From contig MLAK01001382.1 of NCBI GenBank assembly GCA_001839685.1, positions 49,460 through 113,459 of the forward strand: a stretch of 64,000 bases of DNA, read 5' to 3'. Source of the stretch: Tritrichomonas foetus (taxonomy: Eukaryota > Parabasalia > Tritrichomonadida > Tritrichomonadidae). Within the stretch, counting starts at the first letter, position 1; the number at the start of each line of letters is the position of its first letter. Shown here one piece after another: positions 30,201-40,045 of this stretch. The notes under the pieces are model-generated. The model searched no databases. It was given only the letters and a program-made list of their open reading frames with translations, and was not told the DNA's origin. A program made the translations under genes and the position numbers.

Positions 30201-31472
30201 TTACTCATGTTGAATGAGTTTAAGTGTCGGTCTGCGACAATTTGTCAATGTTCCATCAGATGTTCTCCGTTTAAAAGTATTAAAACTGATAAAAGGTGAA
30301 CAATATCGACTATCTGGAGTATGGGAACCTGTTGGAATGTAAAGCATTATGCTATCATTCAGTTCAAGCTCGTTTGTTAAAGAACAAATTTTATTTTGAA
30401 TTGGGGCAAGTCGAATTTGAGAGTCCTCTTTCAATTTTTCAATAGTATTTGTCCAACGAATTGTTATTTCGACAATTTCTCGTTTTTGACGTTGCAAAAT
30501 TTTTTGTTTCTTCTTTTTTTGATCGTCTGATAAACCAAAATCGTCAGAATTTTCATTGTTTTGTGATTTTTCTTTAATTGGTTTTGCAATAATAATTCTT
30601 TTCCCTTCGAATCTAGTTAAAGTGAGTTCATTTGTGATTGATGAAGGATTTGGAAGATGAAAACCATGATTTTCCAATTCAATTTTGTGATTTTGAATCA
30701 TTTGTTCGAACTCATATTTGAATTTCTTTTCAGCTTCACAAATTTCTTGAGTTGCTTCTGCATCAAGTTTTTTAAGTTTTTTCTTCAATTCAAAAAGTTC
30801 AGGATTGAATGATTTTGACATTTGATTATTTTTTGGTGGGTAAGTATTTTCGAATGTGCTTTTGGCACTTTTGTCTTGATTTCTTTCAAAATTTTTGTCA
30901 TTATTTTTGTCTTGATTTTTATCGTTGTTCTTCTTGTTTTCTGGAAGTGGAGGCCTGCTTTTGATTAAAGATGGATTTAATAATCTTTGGTTTGGATTAT
31001 TCCCAAGAAAGTCGTTTCGAGTCTGGCCAACTGATATGCTCAAGTTGCTAAATCTTGACGAGTTTTTGTTTGATGCTGGCTCCGTTGTAAAGCTTCTTTT
31101 GACAATATTTGCATCTATTAATCGATTATTTGCAAAAACATTTGATTCTCTGTTTGCTGATTTGATTTCTGCTAGGTTGCTGATTGTGCCGAGATTAATC
31201 AAATTACTTTTTCTATTGTTCGCCATGATATTCGAATTTCCTGAATGATTATTGAAACTTTTTGAATTACATAAATTACTTTGATGTGCGCATTTACTGA
31301 GTGATTCTCGGCTGTCGCAAACATCGTCGGGGTAGAAATCTTCATCGTCTTCGATTCTTGGGGATTGGATCAAAGTTGGGGTAGCTTTCAAAGATGTTAA
31401 GCAGCGTGATGGAGCTGACGAATGGCGAGCAAGAGGAAGAAAAAATGGTGATGCAGGCGAATTTGCAAGCAT
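30201..31472 (-). CDS. Coiled-coil, Asn/Ser-rich protein, family not recognised
   Basis: This 423-residue protein has a polar Ser/Pro/Asn-rich N-terminal half. It includes NKKNNDKNQDKNNDKNFERNQDK (about 180-200) as a low-complexity run. A predicted coiled coil follows at about residues 228-275 (ELKKKLKKLDAEATQEICEAEKKFKYEFEQ). A second charged segment lies at about 320-365 (KKKKQKILQRQKREIVEITIRW). The C-terminus is Ser/Thr-rich and basic (FKRRTSDGTLTNCRRPTLKL) and could be phosphorylated. There is no membrane segment or signal peptide. An initiator-like TCATTC sits 9 nt upstream of the ATG. A cytoskeletal or scaffold role is possible but unsupported. Confidence 0.65.
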   Translation of the reverse strand: MLANSPASPFFLPLARHSSAPSRCLTSLKATPTLIQSPRIEDDEDFYPDDVCDSRESLSKCAHQSNLCNSKSFNNHSGNSNIMANNRKSNLINLGTISNLAEIKSANRESNVFANNRLIDANIVKRSFTTEPASNKNSSRFSNLSISVGQTRNDFLGNNPNQRLLNPSLIKSRPPLPENKKNNDKNQDKNNDKNFERNQDKSAKSTFENTYPPKNNQMSKSFNPELFELKKKLKKLDAEATQEICEAEKKFKYEFEQMIQNHKIELENHGFHLPNPSSITNELTLTRFEGKRIIIAKPIKEKSQNNENSDDFGLSDDQKKKKQKILQRQKREIVEITIRWTNTIEKLKEDSQIRLAPIQNKICSLTNELELNDSIMLYIPTGSHTPDSRYCSPFISFNTFKRRTSDGTLTNCRRPTLKLIQHE

Positions 31473-32404
31473 TTATTTTTTGAATGAATTTTTATCTTTA
31501 GATTGTGAGAACAGGGTAAAAAATTTGTGAATATTCTCTGAATTAATTGTGAAAGATTGGTGGAATGTCGAAAATTTAAATAAAAATTTAAATATTATTC
31601 AATGTCATGTTATTGAATAGTCATTTGAGAAAAAATTCAAAAGGTTAATGGATTGATTGTGTTTATATTAAATTTCTATGAAAAAGTCAATTTTTAAATG
31701 TCTAAGTTTGTGGGAATGTGGAGTTTGAGATTATCAAAATTTCGCATAATTCTGAAGAAGATTTTGTTAATCTAGATGATGAATGGAAATCATAAAATAT
31801 ACGCATTTAGTGCAAAAAAAAAAAGTAGTTCACCATTTACTCTATATTGAAAAAGTATCTTTTGAATTAATTCAATTTTCCATAAATCCTTTCAAAGTAC
31901 ACAAAACCAACTCGCTTTTATTCTATCGTTCGATATCCATATTTTCAGAGAAAACCCTTTTTCGTATTATCGATTATATTCTCAAAATTCGAAAAATCAA
32001 TGAATAAAAAATAATGAAACACCGACAAATTCTCGGAATATTATTTCTAAACGAACTCATTATTCTTTCGTATCTTGAATTGTAGTTTGGAAAATCACTT
32101 TGCATTTTATCATTAACCTTCTAGATTTCTTTGTAAAAGTAGTGTTGATCCTCAAAGAATCCCAAAATAAAATAAAAATATTTCTTAATATCCGAATATT
32201 CGCCTGTATTGTTTTTATCGACGTTTAATTTCGAGAAAATAAAATGTCTCTCATTAAAATAACACAAAATTAATCTCATTAACTCGGATTAAAATATCAT
32301 CACCATCAATTATAAAATCAAGCGTTGGAAGTTTGTAAAAAAATGGGGAAAATAAAATACACAAAATCAAACATTTATTATTTCAATTACACGAAAATAA
32401 TTAT
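31473..32404. other. Intergenic spacer, about 930 bp
   Basis: AT-rich. A 74-codon open frame with ATG at 31783 (plus) has no initiator, no family resemblance and a composition like the surroundings; I do not call it. No RNA gene is recognised. Confidence 0.55.
31482..31487 (-). promoter_or_regulatory. Initiator-like element (TCATTC)
   Basis: Minus-strand match to TCA(C/T)(T/A), 9 nt before the ATG at 31472. Confidence 0.4.
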
Positions 32405-34747
32405 TCATTCTGAAAATCTTATTGGACATTTTGGAAGTTGTGAAATCTTTCCAACCAAACTCAATGGTATAGGTCTTGCTCTTTCTAAAAGTTGTGTCAA
32501 ATCATATTTGGCCAGATTACACAAATCACGAATAAACCCAATCCACATGTCCTCAGGTGAATCATAAGTTGGCGCGTCAGGCGATTGTGACTGTGCAAGA
32601 AGCTGAGGAATGAGTTGATTTGAAAGTTGTGCATGAATAAGCCAAAGCTCCTGAAAAAGTGGAGGCATTACAATTCCTTCAAGTTTATTCACATCAAAAC
32701 CAGGCCAGAATTTTCTAAAAATTACTGTTGACACTAGGGATCCAATTGCGGCTTCGGTGCCTGGGTCAAAACAGCCTTCAGGTAAAGAAACAACTGCAAG
32801 TGATCGAATTAATTGGAAAAGTCCAACATTCGGCGTTTTATAATTAAATAAAATGTCATTTACATATTCTAATAATAAAACAATTGGATATTCACTTGAA
32901 AAACTATCATCGCATTTTTCAACATCGAAAACTAGACGATAAGGTCTGACAACTTTATAACTTATGTAAGCGGAAACCATAACAACAGTTTTATCTAAAA
33001 ATGCACAAAGTTCATCAACATTTTCAATTTTTTCCATTTCAGTTGATGGCAAAGTAATGATTATAGATTTGGAACTTAACTCACCCCATGGTGCTCCACT
33101 ATTTTTTGTTTTTTCATAAATATATGGCTTTTCAAATGCCATTCGAGGATATCTACAAAAGTTTTCGAAAGTTATTCGAACTTTCATATTTTCATTCTCA
33201 TTTTCATATTCTTCTTCTTCTGCTTCGCATTCTGTATTTTTATTATTTTGATTGGTATTTTGATTGGTATTTCTATTTGAATTGGAATCAGTTTTCTGGT
33301 TTTCGATTTCTTCCATTTCTTCCTCTTCTTCATCATCATTAGAAACATATAAATAGACAATACCACCAAAAGATGTTCTTACAGTTGTTTGTTTAGAAAC
33401 AATATCAACTGTAAGAACAACATCAGGCCATCTTTTCCAAGGACCTTGTTTAGAAAGTAATGACTCAGTGTGAGAACCAACTTGAACATGTAAATTTGGT
33501 GGAAATTCATCGCATTTAATGGTTGCAACTTCCCCAGCTGGCAGCCAAAGTCCAGTTGAAATCCAGCTCTCGTCATGAAGGACAATTTCAAGAGTATGAG
33601 CAGAAAGTTCAGCATTAACAATTTCGCCTGGAAACTTTTTGGCATCTGGAATTGCTCGAATTTTATCGGCAGGTAATTTCGAGGAAAGTTCATCAAGTAA
33701 TACAATAATGATACTTTGTTGTAATTGTGATGCAATTCCTTCTTCAGTAGAATATTGTGTTGTTTCTAAATATTGCCAAGCAGAATCAGCAATTTTTAAG
33801 ATTATTTCAGAGTATCGTTCATCACATACCATGATATGATATCTTAATGCTGTTACTAAATCATCCAAATCTCCCGGTTCAATAACTGGTAATTTAATGA
33901 ACTCGCAAAACAGTTTTTCATATGATAAAAGATGACAAGGTAAAATATCATCAACATTTGGCATTATTTCAACCGAAACTCGACTTTGACCATTTGTACT
34001 TAAGTTGCAACAGCTATAAGCGAGTCCATAATCCAATAAAAATTGGTTTACTCTGTTTGGTCCATCAGGACAGTGGAAAAAGCAAATTCCTCCTTTATTT
34101 TTCAGAAATGAATTAAAACGTTGCCTCTGAATAGGTTTTGTGATATCAACAGTTGTGCTGATAAAGATTACTTGATATTCTAATAAATCTGTTGATTGGT
34201 CACCAAAATCATAAAGGATTTGAGATTCATCTAATGAATGGGATCCTTCGAGCTGGTATCTCTCTGGAAATCCGTATAATAAAAGCGGTTTAGTTATCGG
34301 GCTTCCTCCATTTAGCCACGAGATTACATTTCGAATGAGTTTTGACGTATCTTCATTATCGTAACAAATAGAGGATAGAAATTGAATGTGCGCAAAGCAG
34401 GCTACTCTACAGTCATTACCAAAAGAAACCGAAAGGATTGGAAGAGAAATATCCACTGGCTCGGTGTCATCCAGTTCCAAAGATGACGTTGCGATCGGCA
34501 TTGCGAATTGATCGAGGCAGACTGGAGGAACCATCCCATTTGGACACCTGATGGTGTGAATGTCGCCGGAAATTTCAGTGAAGATTTGAGCAAAATTCAT
34601 ATATTCGTCATTATTTTGCGGAGATTTGACGGAAGTCACGAAAGATTCTGTACAAAGTTTAGAATAAGTTGGACCTTGTGGCTCTGGTGGTATGTATTTC
34701 GGTTTTTTCGGTGAGATTCGTTGGGAAGCTGATTGAAAGCATCCCAT
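32405..34747 (-). CDS. M60/TCAF-like protein, N-terminally acylated, lacking the zinc motif
   Basis: This 780-residue protein begins MGCFQSAS. Gly2 and Cys3 are the classic sites for myristate plus palmitate, so attachment to the inner face of a membrane is likely. The first 370 residues or so resemble the glutamine-amidotransferase-like N-terminal part of TCAF-type proteins (LLLYGFPERYQLEGS, VIFIST, GGICFFHCPDG). From about residue 395 (STGLWLPAGEVATI) it follows the peptidase M60-like domain (PF13402). It continues through APWGEL, the TLPS strand and YRLVFDVEK...SSEYPI at about 600-625. The HEXXH zinc site expected after that point is absent, so peptidase activity is not expected. An acidic Asn-rich insert (EEEEMEEIENQ) lies at about 475-520. 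TCAF proteins regulate a cation channel in animals; M60 proteins in trichomonads may bind host glycans. Neither role can be read here. Confidence 0.7.
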   Translation of the reverse strand: MGCFQSASQRISPKKPKYIPPEPQGPTYSKLCTESFVTSVKSPQNNDEYMNFAQIFTEISGDIHTIRCPNGMVPPVCLDQFAMPIATSSLELDDTEPVDISLPILSVSFGNDCRVACFAHIQFLSSICYDNEDTSKLIRNVISWLNGGSPITKPLLLYGFPERYQLEGSHSLDESQILYDFGDQSTDLLEYQVIFISTTVDITKPIQRQRFNSFLKNKGGICFFHCPDGPNRVNQFLLDYGLAYSCCNLSTNGQSRVSVEIMPNVDDILPCHLLSYEKLFCEFIKLPVIEPGDLDDLVTALRYHIMVCDERYSEIILKIADSAWQYLETTQYSTEEGIASQLQQSIIIVLLDELSSKLPADKIRAIPDAKKFPGEIVNAELSAHTLEIVLHDESWISTGLWLPAGEVATIKCDEFPPNLHVQVGSHTESLLSKQGPWKRWPDVVLTVDIVSKQTTVRTSFGGIVYLYVSNDDEEEEEMEEIENQKTDSNSNRNTNQNTNQNNKNTECEAEEEEYENENENMKVRITFENFCRYPRMAFEKPYIYEKTKNSGAPWGELSSKSIIITLPSTEMEKIENVDELCAFLDKTVVMVSAYISYKVVRPYRLVFDVEKCDDSFSSEYPIVLLLEYVNDILFNYKTPNVGLFQLIRSLAVVSLPEGCFDPGTEAAIGSLVSTVIFRKFWPGFDVNKLEGIVMPPLFQELWLIHAQLSNQLIPQLLAQSQSPDAPTYDSPEDMWIGFIRDLCNLAKYDLTQLLERARPIPLSLVGKISQLPKCPIRFSE

Positions 34748-35926
34748 TTCTCAATAAAACGTATTTTATATTTATTTTCATTTGAGAATAATTGTGGCTA
34801 AATATGGTCATGAACTAATCATATTTCTGATGATAAATGGTTAATAAATTTGACTAAATATATACATAAAAAGTTTCCACATTTGGAGAATAATTTTTGA
34901 ACACGAGTTTTTTTGAAAATAACACTCTAAATCAAAAAAAAGTTTTTCAATAATCTTTTGAGCTCCATCTTTGATCATTTTCCCCTCACATTTTTAAAAA
35001 AAGGAATATGTTATTCAAGACTTAGATGGTAATTATTTGATATTTCTTGTAATGAGTCAGATGATTCTCCTATTCCAACTGAAAAGTATAATGTGTCAAA
35101 GATTTCTTGGAATGTATTTTATTGAATAATAAAATATTTTTCTACTTAAAATGAAATGAATAGTTATTAAAAAATGTATTGCACAATAAAATATGCCTCA
35201 ACAAAAAATAATATGATTCTCAATTTGGAAAAAAAAAAAAAAGATTATACTTGGGAATTCTAAATATCATCTTTTTTTGTTTAAAGTTGGTTTCTTGAAC
35301 AGGAATCATATCCATCTAATCCACGGATATATTCATATTCACGCTGCCTTCCGACAACAGAGATTTCTTGGCATTGATTTATTTTTTTAAATTCAATCAA
35401 CCATTGAAACGAAATTGCCACTTTACATTGAATTAAAAAATAATATTATGAAGCGACAGATTTGAGAGAAAAATAGTTGACACACTTTTGATCAGTGGAA
35501 TTGCTATTATATTTGCCTTATGGAAGATATCTAAGTATCATTCACAAAAAAAAAATGAAAAGTGATAAAATAAGTAACATAAAAGAATAAATAGTAAGAT
35601 ATGAATATAACCTCTGTTCCTAAATTTGACGTTTCGAAATTTCTTATTTCTTAGTAATTTGGGAATATCTCGGGTTTTATCATTTTCATCTTATAATATA
35701 TCAACTATTATGTATTTTTTCATATTTATATATATATTAATATATAATAAAATATTTTAAAAAGTTAATACTGCAAGATATAGTCACATGAAAATTACAT
35801 TTTATCATTTGAATTGACAATAGAAAATTGACAATAAAAAATTTAGAATTCAATTATTTTGGAATTGTAACTTCATTATTTTTTCCTTCATTCGGAATTA
35901 CAAGAACAACAAATACAAGGGTAAAA
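34748..35926. other. Divergent intergenic region, about 1.18 kb
   Basis: Lies between the M60-like gene (-) and an unrecognised gene (+), so both promoters should be here. It contains a 14-bp poly(A) tract near 35230 and an alternating TA-rich stretch near 35725-35760. No RNA gene is seen. Confidence 0.6.
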
Positions 35927-36724
35927 ATGAGTGAAATGTGTGGGACCTATGATGAAATTGACTTTTATGACCCATACGGCTACAGTGATTATAGCACTGA
36001 TGAGGATGCAAAAGTAATTTATTATGTTTCTCAGCCTGCACCTGACCCAAATACAGGTATCAATACGCATATCATTGATTCAATTTCGCATCATAATGTT
36101 TCTTTTCCCAAAAAAACACAATCGAAATCCACACATTCAAATATCATTTTGTTATCGAATATCAGTCAAAACAATGAAGCAAAAGATAAAAACACAGATT
36201 CATCTTCTACAAATTCCTATGAAAATCGATCTAATCAACAAATACAATCAAATTCACATAAATATATAGCTAGCTCAACCGAACCATTCTCTGCAGATAT
36301 GCTTTCAAGCACCACTGAGGAGGGTCCTGAGCAATGCAGTCTTGCTGCTAGGAATGCCCAGGCCTGTCCACCAATGACGGTTGCCGAGGTATTGCAGCAA
36401 ACAATCAACTTGAAAAATATATCCAGAAGTCTTTTAGCAAGAATCGTTGATATGTTTAATTCAACATACAATTTACAGATTAAACTCACACGAACTGAAA
36501 AAAGAGTCAAAGATAAAATTGTTCCGGCACTTGAAAGATATTCTGCTGAAATTTTGAGCCTTCTCCAAGATATAAATGTTAAGAGGAACGTTGTCTATGT
36601 GGCTTATATCTATTTAGCACAGTCGAAGGATGCAGCAAATAAACCAAGAATGCACACTGTGTTTGAAAGATATAGGTACTTCCTCAATTTAAAGAACACA
36701 AACAAAACACAAAATTATGTCTAA
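35927..36724 (+). CDS. Unrecognised protein with conserved-looking helical C-terminal domain
   Basis: This 265-residue protein starts at the ATG at 35927 (MSEMCGTYDEIDFYD); the frame runs 99 bases further upstream only with non-ATG codons. The N-terminal part is acidic and Tyr-rich (DPYGYSDYSTDED). Residues about 45-150 are polar Ser/Asn-rich linker. Residues about 150-255 form a compact helical domain (AEVLQQTINLKNISRSLL ... KRNVVYVAYIYLAQSK...FERYRYFLNL) that does not resemble linker and is likely the functional part. I do not recognise the family. It is the first of four plus-strand genes running to 47.7 kb. Confidence 0.65.
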   Translation: MSEMCGTYDEIDFYDPYGYSDYSTDEDAKVIYYVSQPAPDPNTGINTHIIDSISHHNVSFPKKTQSKSTHSNIILLSNISQNNEAKDKNTDSSSTNSYENRSNQQIQSNSHKYIASSTEPFSADMLSSTTEEGPEQCSLAARNAQACPPMTVAEVLQQTINLKNISRSLLARIVDMFNSTYNLQIKLTRTEKRVKDKIVPALERYSAEILSLLQDINVKRNVVYVAYIYLAQSKDAANKPRMHTVFERYRYFLNLKNTNKTQNYV

Positions 36725-37480
36725 AAACTTCAAAAAATTCGATAAACTTTATTTTTTATTTTTTAATTTTGAGAATTTTCCTTTTCTATCGATTAGAATA
36801 AATAAAATTAATGCTCAGAGACAGTTATCTCCAAACAGAATCAATATTTACTTTGCATGTACTTTTTATTTGATTAAATAATATTCACCGATTTAAGTAA
36901 TTTTTTGTATCATCATGAATTAAATTTCATCATCTTAATAAAAGTGATCATTTTTATCACATTGATAATGATAGATAAATAACAAAATTATCACTTTGTA
37001 TCTAAACATCAATTAAACAATAAACAGTTACATGTAATCTCTTTAAAAATAATAATAAATGACAGATTTTTATATAACTATGTTGATTGTATTAGAAACA
37101 TGACCTATAATAACATATTCAAATTTCAGAAAGATTCATCGGTGAAGGGTCTCTTCACACACTTCTTTTAAAATTGACGAAATATGACACCAAATAAACC
37201 ATTCAAAACATTTTCTGATAAGTTATTCAAAAGATGTCTTTTAGCTTGAAATACCTCCATTCACATATTAGTAACAACCAAAACCATGTAGAAATGGAGA
37301 AAAGTATGATGGACTTCGTTAGAAACTTACCATGATAAGTTTACAATCATGTTTTAAATTGAGTTATCCTATTTCCTATTTATGATATTAGATTTACTTT
37401 TTCTGCGATTCTTGTGTTTAATTCAATTATTAATGATCGTCGATAAACAGAAATTTTTATCAACTTCATTTCCTTATAAA
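36725..37480. other. Intergenic spacer, about 750 bp
   Basis: AT-rich. It includes short GTGAT/ATCAC inverted motifs near 36940-37000 and the initiator-like element at 37466-37471. The coding frame is open back to an ATG at 37382, but I place the start at 37481. Confidence 0.5.
37466..37471 (+). promoter_or_regulatory. Initiator-like element (TCATTT) deciding the start at 37481
   Basis: TCATTT ends 9 nt before the ATG at 37481. An in-frame ATG 99 bases upstream would add a hydrophobic leader, but that ATG lies 5' of this motif and would not be in the transcript if the Inr is used. Confidence 0.5.
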
Positions 37481-39646
37481 ATGTCATTAGATAAGTTTTT
37501 AGAGCTCAAGGCAGTTGTCCCCAATGTTCCAGAGCTACTTTTAGATACTTGCAGCCGTAGTTCAGCTTTCACTCGAGAAGAAATAATTAAAATGCAACGA
37601 ATTTCACTTCTCGTTTTATTACAGCGTGTAACATCGGGACAAACTTCAACACATTTATATTCATCAATATTAAACAATTCTAATTTTCTTAAAACATTTC
37701 ATACAGAAATCGATATCAATCTTCTTTCTGTGACTCCACAACAAGTTCAATATATTTCATTACTTGCTGATTTCATTATTAAAAATCCAAATGTTATTAT
37801 AAAAACATTACAACATCAATATTCACATCAAACAAACGGTTTTTTCAATCATTTATGTTATTCCTCAATTCCTGCTTTTTTTGGTCATTTTTCCAGCAAT
37901 GAACATTTGAATAGTGCTTTTCCATTTTATTGTACGTTAATTGGAACCCTTGATGAAAGAATTCTCGATCATATTTTACTTCCATTTTATTGTAATGGTT
38001 GCACATATCGTTTCATTGAATATTTATACGCTAGTTTTGGTCTTCAATTTTGTCATGATCTTAGATTGGATTCAAAAAAAATTCAATATGACATTTTAAA
38101 ACAATATGAGCAACCTCTAATAAATTCCATTATTCAATCTTATCCACTCCTTCCACAAACCCATCAATTTTTATTAAAATTTATGATTAGAAGAGGTCGG
38201 AAAGAAAATAATGTTTTAAATTTTTTTATTCATAAGTTTACATTGCCACAATTATTAAGATATGTAAAAAGTACTCCTTTTACTTCACATTTTCAACAGC
38301 TTAAAGCTTTAGCAATTTGCATGCAAAGAAAAATGACCAATTGTTTATCAATTCTTGATGTTTTTATTTCACCTTCATTTTTTGAAGTTCCGCCTGCATT
38401 TTCAGTTTTTGATACGCCTTTTACACAACTTTTATTAACTACTTTAGATGTTCATATTATGATGACATCTTTATCTCAAATTAATGAATTGCCTACACAT
38501 TTGAATACCTTTAAAGATCTGTTATACTTTAAAAAAATTGACATGATTCCAATTTGGGTGAAAATTTATTCAAGAAAACCAAAACCAATGGATGCAAGTT
38601 TTAATTGGAAATCATTAATTTTTCTTCCTTTATCAAACCATTCAGAGAAATCATCAAAAGTTGAAAAACCTGCTGCTTTTGAAAGAATGTATCGGCAATT
38701 AAAACAACAAAATGATAGTAAAAATATTAATCCTGTGGATTTTTTATATGGAAAATGTTCATTAATGGAAGATAAACTTGCCAGTCAAAGATTGAAAAAG
38801 CAACTTAATCAAAAGTATCAAAAATTTGTAAATTTCGTCCTCGTTGAAGAATTAAATGATTTGAATGATAAATCACAAGTGTTTGAACATTACTTATGCC
38901 ATTCACTTGCACTTGTAACATTGAAAGAATGGAAGTCAATTGTTGAAGCGAATTATTTGACAATGATTTTGCCAATCATTCAAAGCCAATTTGAAAAAAT
39001 CATAACAATAAAAGGGAAACTTCAACCAAATGCTGAATCAATTTCTTTCATTTTAAAAGAATCAATGGATACCATTGAATATCCTTTAGTTAAACAGTTA
39101 CTTTTCATGACCATCATACAAAAGATTTTACCGATGATTGTTCCAAATAAGCTCCTAGCAAAGCTGAAATTGGTGGAAAATGAATGGATTCGTCATTTAA
39201 TGCGATTCCGAGAAAAGATTATTTTACCTGATGCCTTTCGAAATAGTAAAAATAATCAGAGAACTGCACTTTTATTAAATAGAAAGTTATGGGCAGCAAT
39301 TGAACATCTTGGTTGTATAAAATATGTTCAATTTGAATGGACTCTAAAATTAATTCTTGATACAATGAATCAATTAGATGAACTAAGTAAAATGGATGAT
39401 GCTGAAGGTTCAGTTGTTCAATTTGCTTTGGCTTTCTGTGATTCACCACTACTTATTTCTCGTTTTATTATTATTAATATTTTTGTTGTGAAACAAAAGA
39501 CAATTCGTGCGATGACAAACGAAAACAAAGATTTGCTTCTTTGGTCTCGTTTTGAGTCATCAATTCTTCGAATTCTATCGAAGAACGAAAAATTGATGAC
39601 AAGTTTTCTTGGGTTTCAAGATGAACTTAATTTCTATCAAATATAA
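37481..39646 (+). CDS. Large helical protein, trichomonad family, function not recognised
   Basis: This 721-residue protein starts at MSLDKFLELKAVVP, chosen for the initiator-like TCATTT 9 nt upstream. An earlier in-frame ATG (37382) would give 754 residues. It is all-helical in appearance. The region around residues 120-220 (FFGHFSSNEHLNSAFPFYCTLIG, HILLPFYCNGCTYRFIEYLYASFG) is vaguely like the helical RasGAP fold of trichomonad multigene families. The last 200 residues (WIRHLMRFREKIILPDAF ... VQFALAFCDSPLLISRF ... LLLWSRFESSILRIL) look like a second helical module. No arginine finger or other catalytic motif can be assigned. A link to small-GTPase regulation is a low-confidence guess. There is no signal peptide with the chosen start. 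Confidence 0.65.
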   Translation: MSLDKFLELKAVVPNVPELLLDTCSRSSAFTREEIIKMQRISLLVLLQRVTSGQTSTHLYSSILNNSNFLKTFHTEIDINLLSVTPQQVQYISLLADFIIKNPNVIIKTLQHQYSHQTNGFFNHLCYSSIPAFFGHFSSNEHLNSAFPFYCTLIGTLDERILDHILLPFYCNGCTYRFIEYLYASFGLQFCHDLRLDSKKIQYDILKQYEQPLINSIIQSYPLLPQTHQFLLKFMIRRGRKENNVLNFFIHKFTLPQLLRYVKSTPFTSHFQQLKALAICMQRKMTNCLSILDVFISPSFFEVPPAFSVFDTPFTQLLLTTLDVHIMMTSLSQINELPTHLNTFKDLLYFKKIDMIPIWVKIYSRKPKPMDASFNWKSLIFLPLSNHSEKSSKVEKPAAFERMYRQLKQQNDSKNINPVDFLYGKCSLMEDKLASQRLKKQLNQKYQKFVNFVLVEELNDLNDKSQVFEHYLCHSLALVTLKEWKSIVEANYLTMILPIIQSQFEKIITIKGKLQPNAESISFILKESMDTIEYPLVKQLLFMTIIQKILPMIVPNKLLAKLKLVENEWIRHLMRFREKIILPDAFRNSKNNQRTALLLNRKLWAAIEHLGCIKYVQFEWTLKLILDTMNQLDELSKMDDAEGSVVQFALAFCDSPLLISRFIIINIFVVKQKTIRAMTNENKDLLLWSRFESSILRILSKNEKLMTSFLGFQDELNFYQI

Positions 39647-40045
39647 AATGTTTGTTTGTTTTAGAAATCTCTATTTTATTTTTCTTCTGTATTATTAAAA
39701 TTGTAAAAATAATGCGTAATTTTTATAAAAACATGTTCAAGTTATGAATATTGCCCAATTGGGTGAAAAAACAAAGCCCAAAAAAACATTTTAAATTGTA
39801 TATATCTATAATCTCTTCATAGTTGAATTCGGTAAGATAATTAATCATATTGATACTGTTAACAACAATAAATGATATTCACTGGACAGAACACGAATAA
39901 GAAAATGTACTCAATCAAAGATATAGTTATTTCAATGGCATATCTTATTAGATATAAGAACGAATTATTCACTTCATCTGGTGAAATGAAAACTTCTGCC
40001 GATAATTAACCTTCCTATTCAAATATTTCACCTCAGGATTTCTGC
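39647..40045. other. Intergenic spacer, about 400 bp, upstream of VPS15
   Basis: AT-rich. It has a TTAACCTT box about 31 nt upstream of the VPS15 ATG; the same box occurs upstream of the M3 peptidase gene. No good initiator match lies within 25 nt. Confidence 0.5.

Noticed and set aside
31783..32007. 74-codon plus-strand frame with an ATG
   Set aside because: No initiator motif, AT-driven composition, and no resemblance to known proteins.
37382..37480. Hydrophobic leader (MILDLLFLRFLCLIQLLMIVD) as a signal peptide for the 721-residue protein
   Set aside because: An initiator-like TCATTT lies between this ATG and the next one, and the rest of the protein looks cytosolic.
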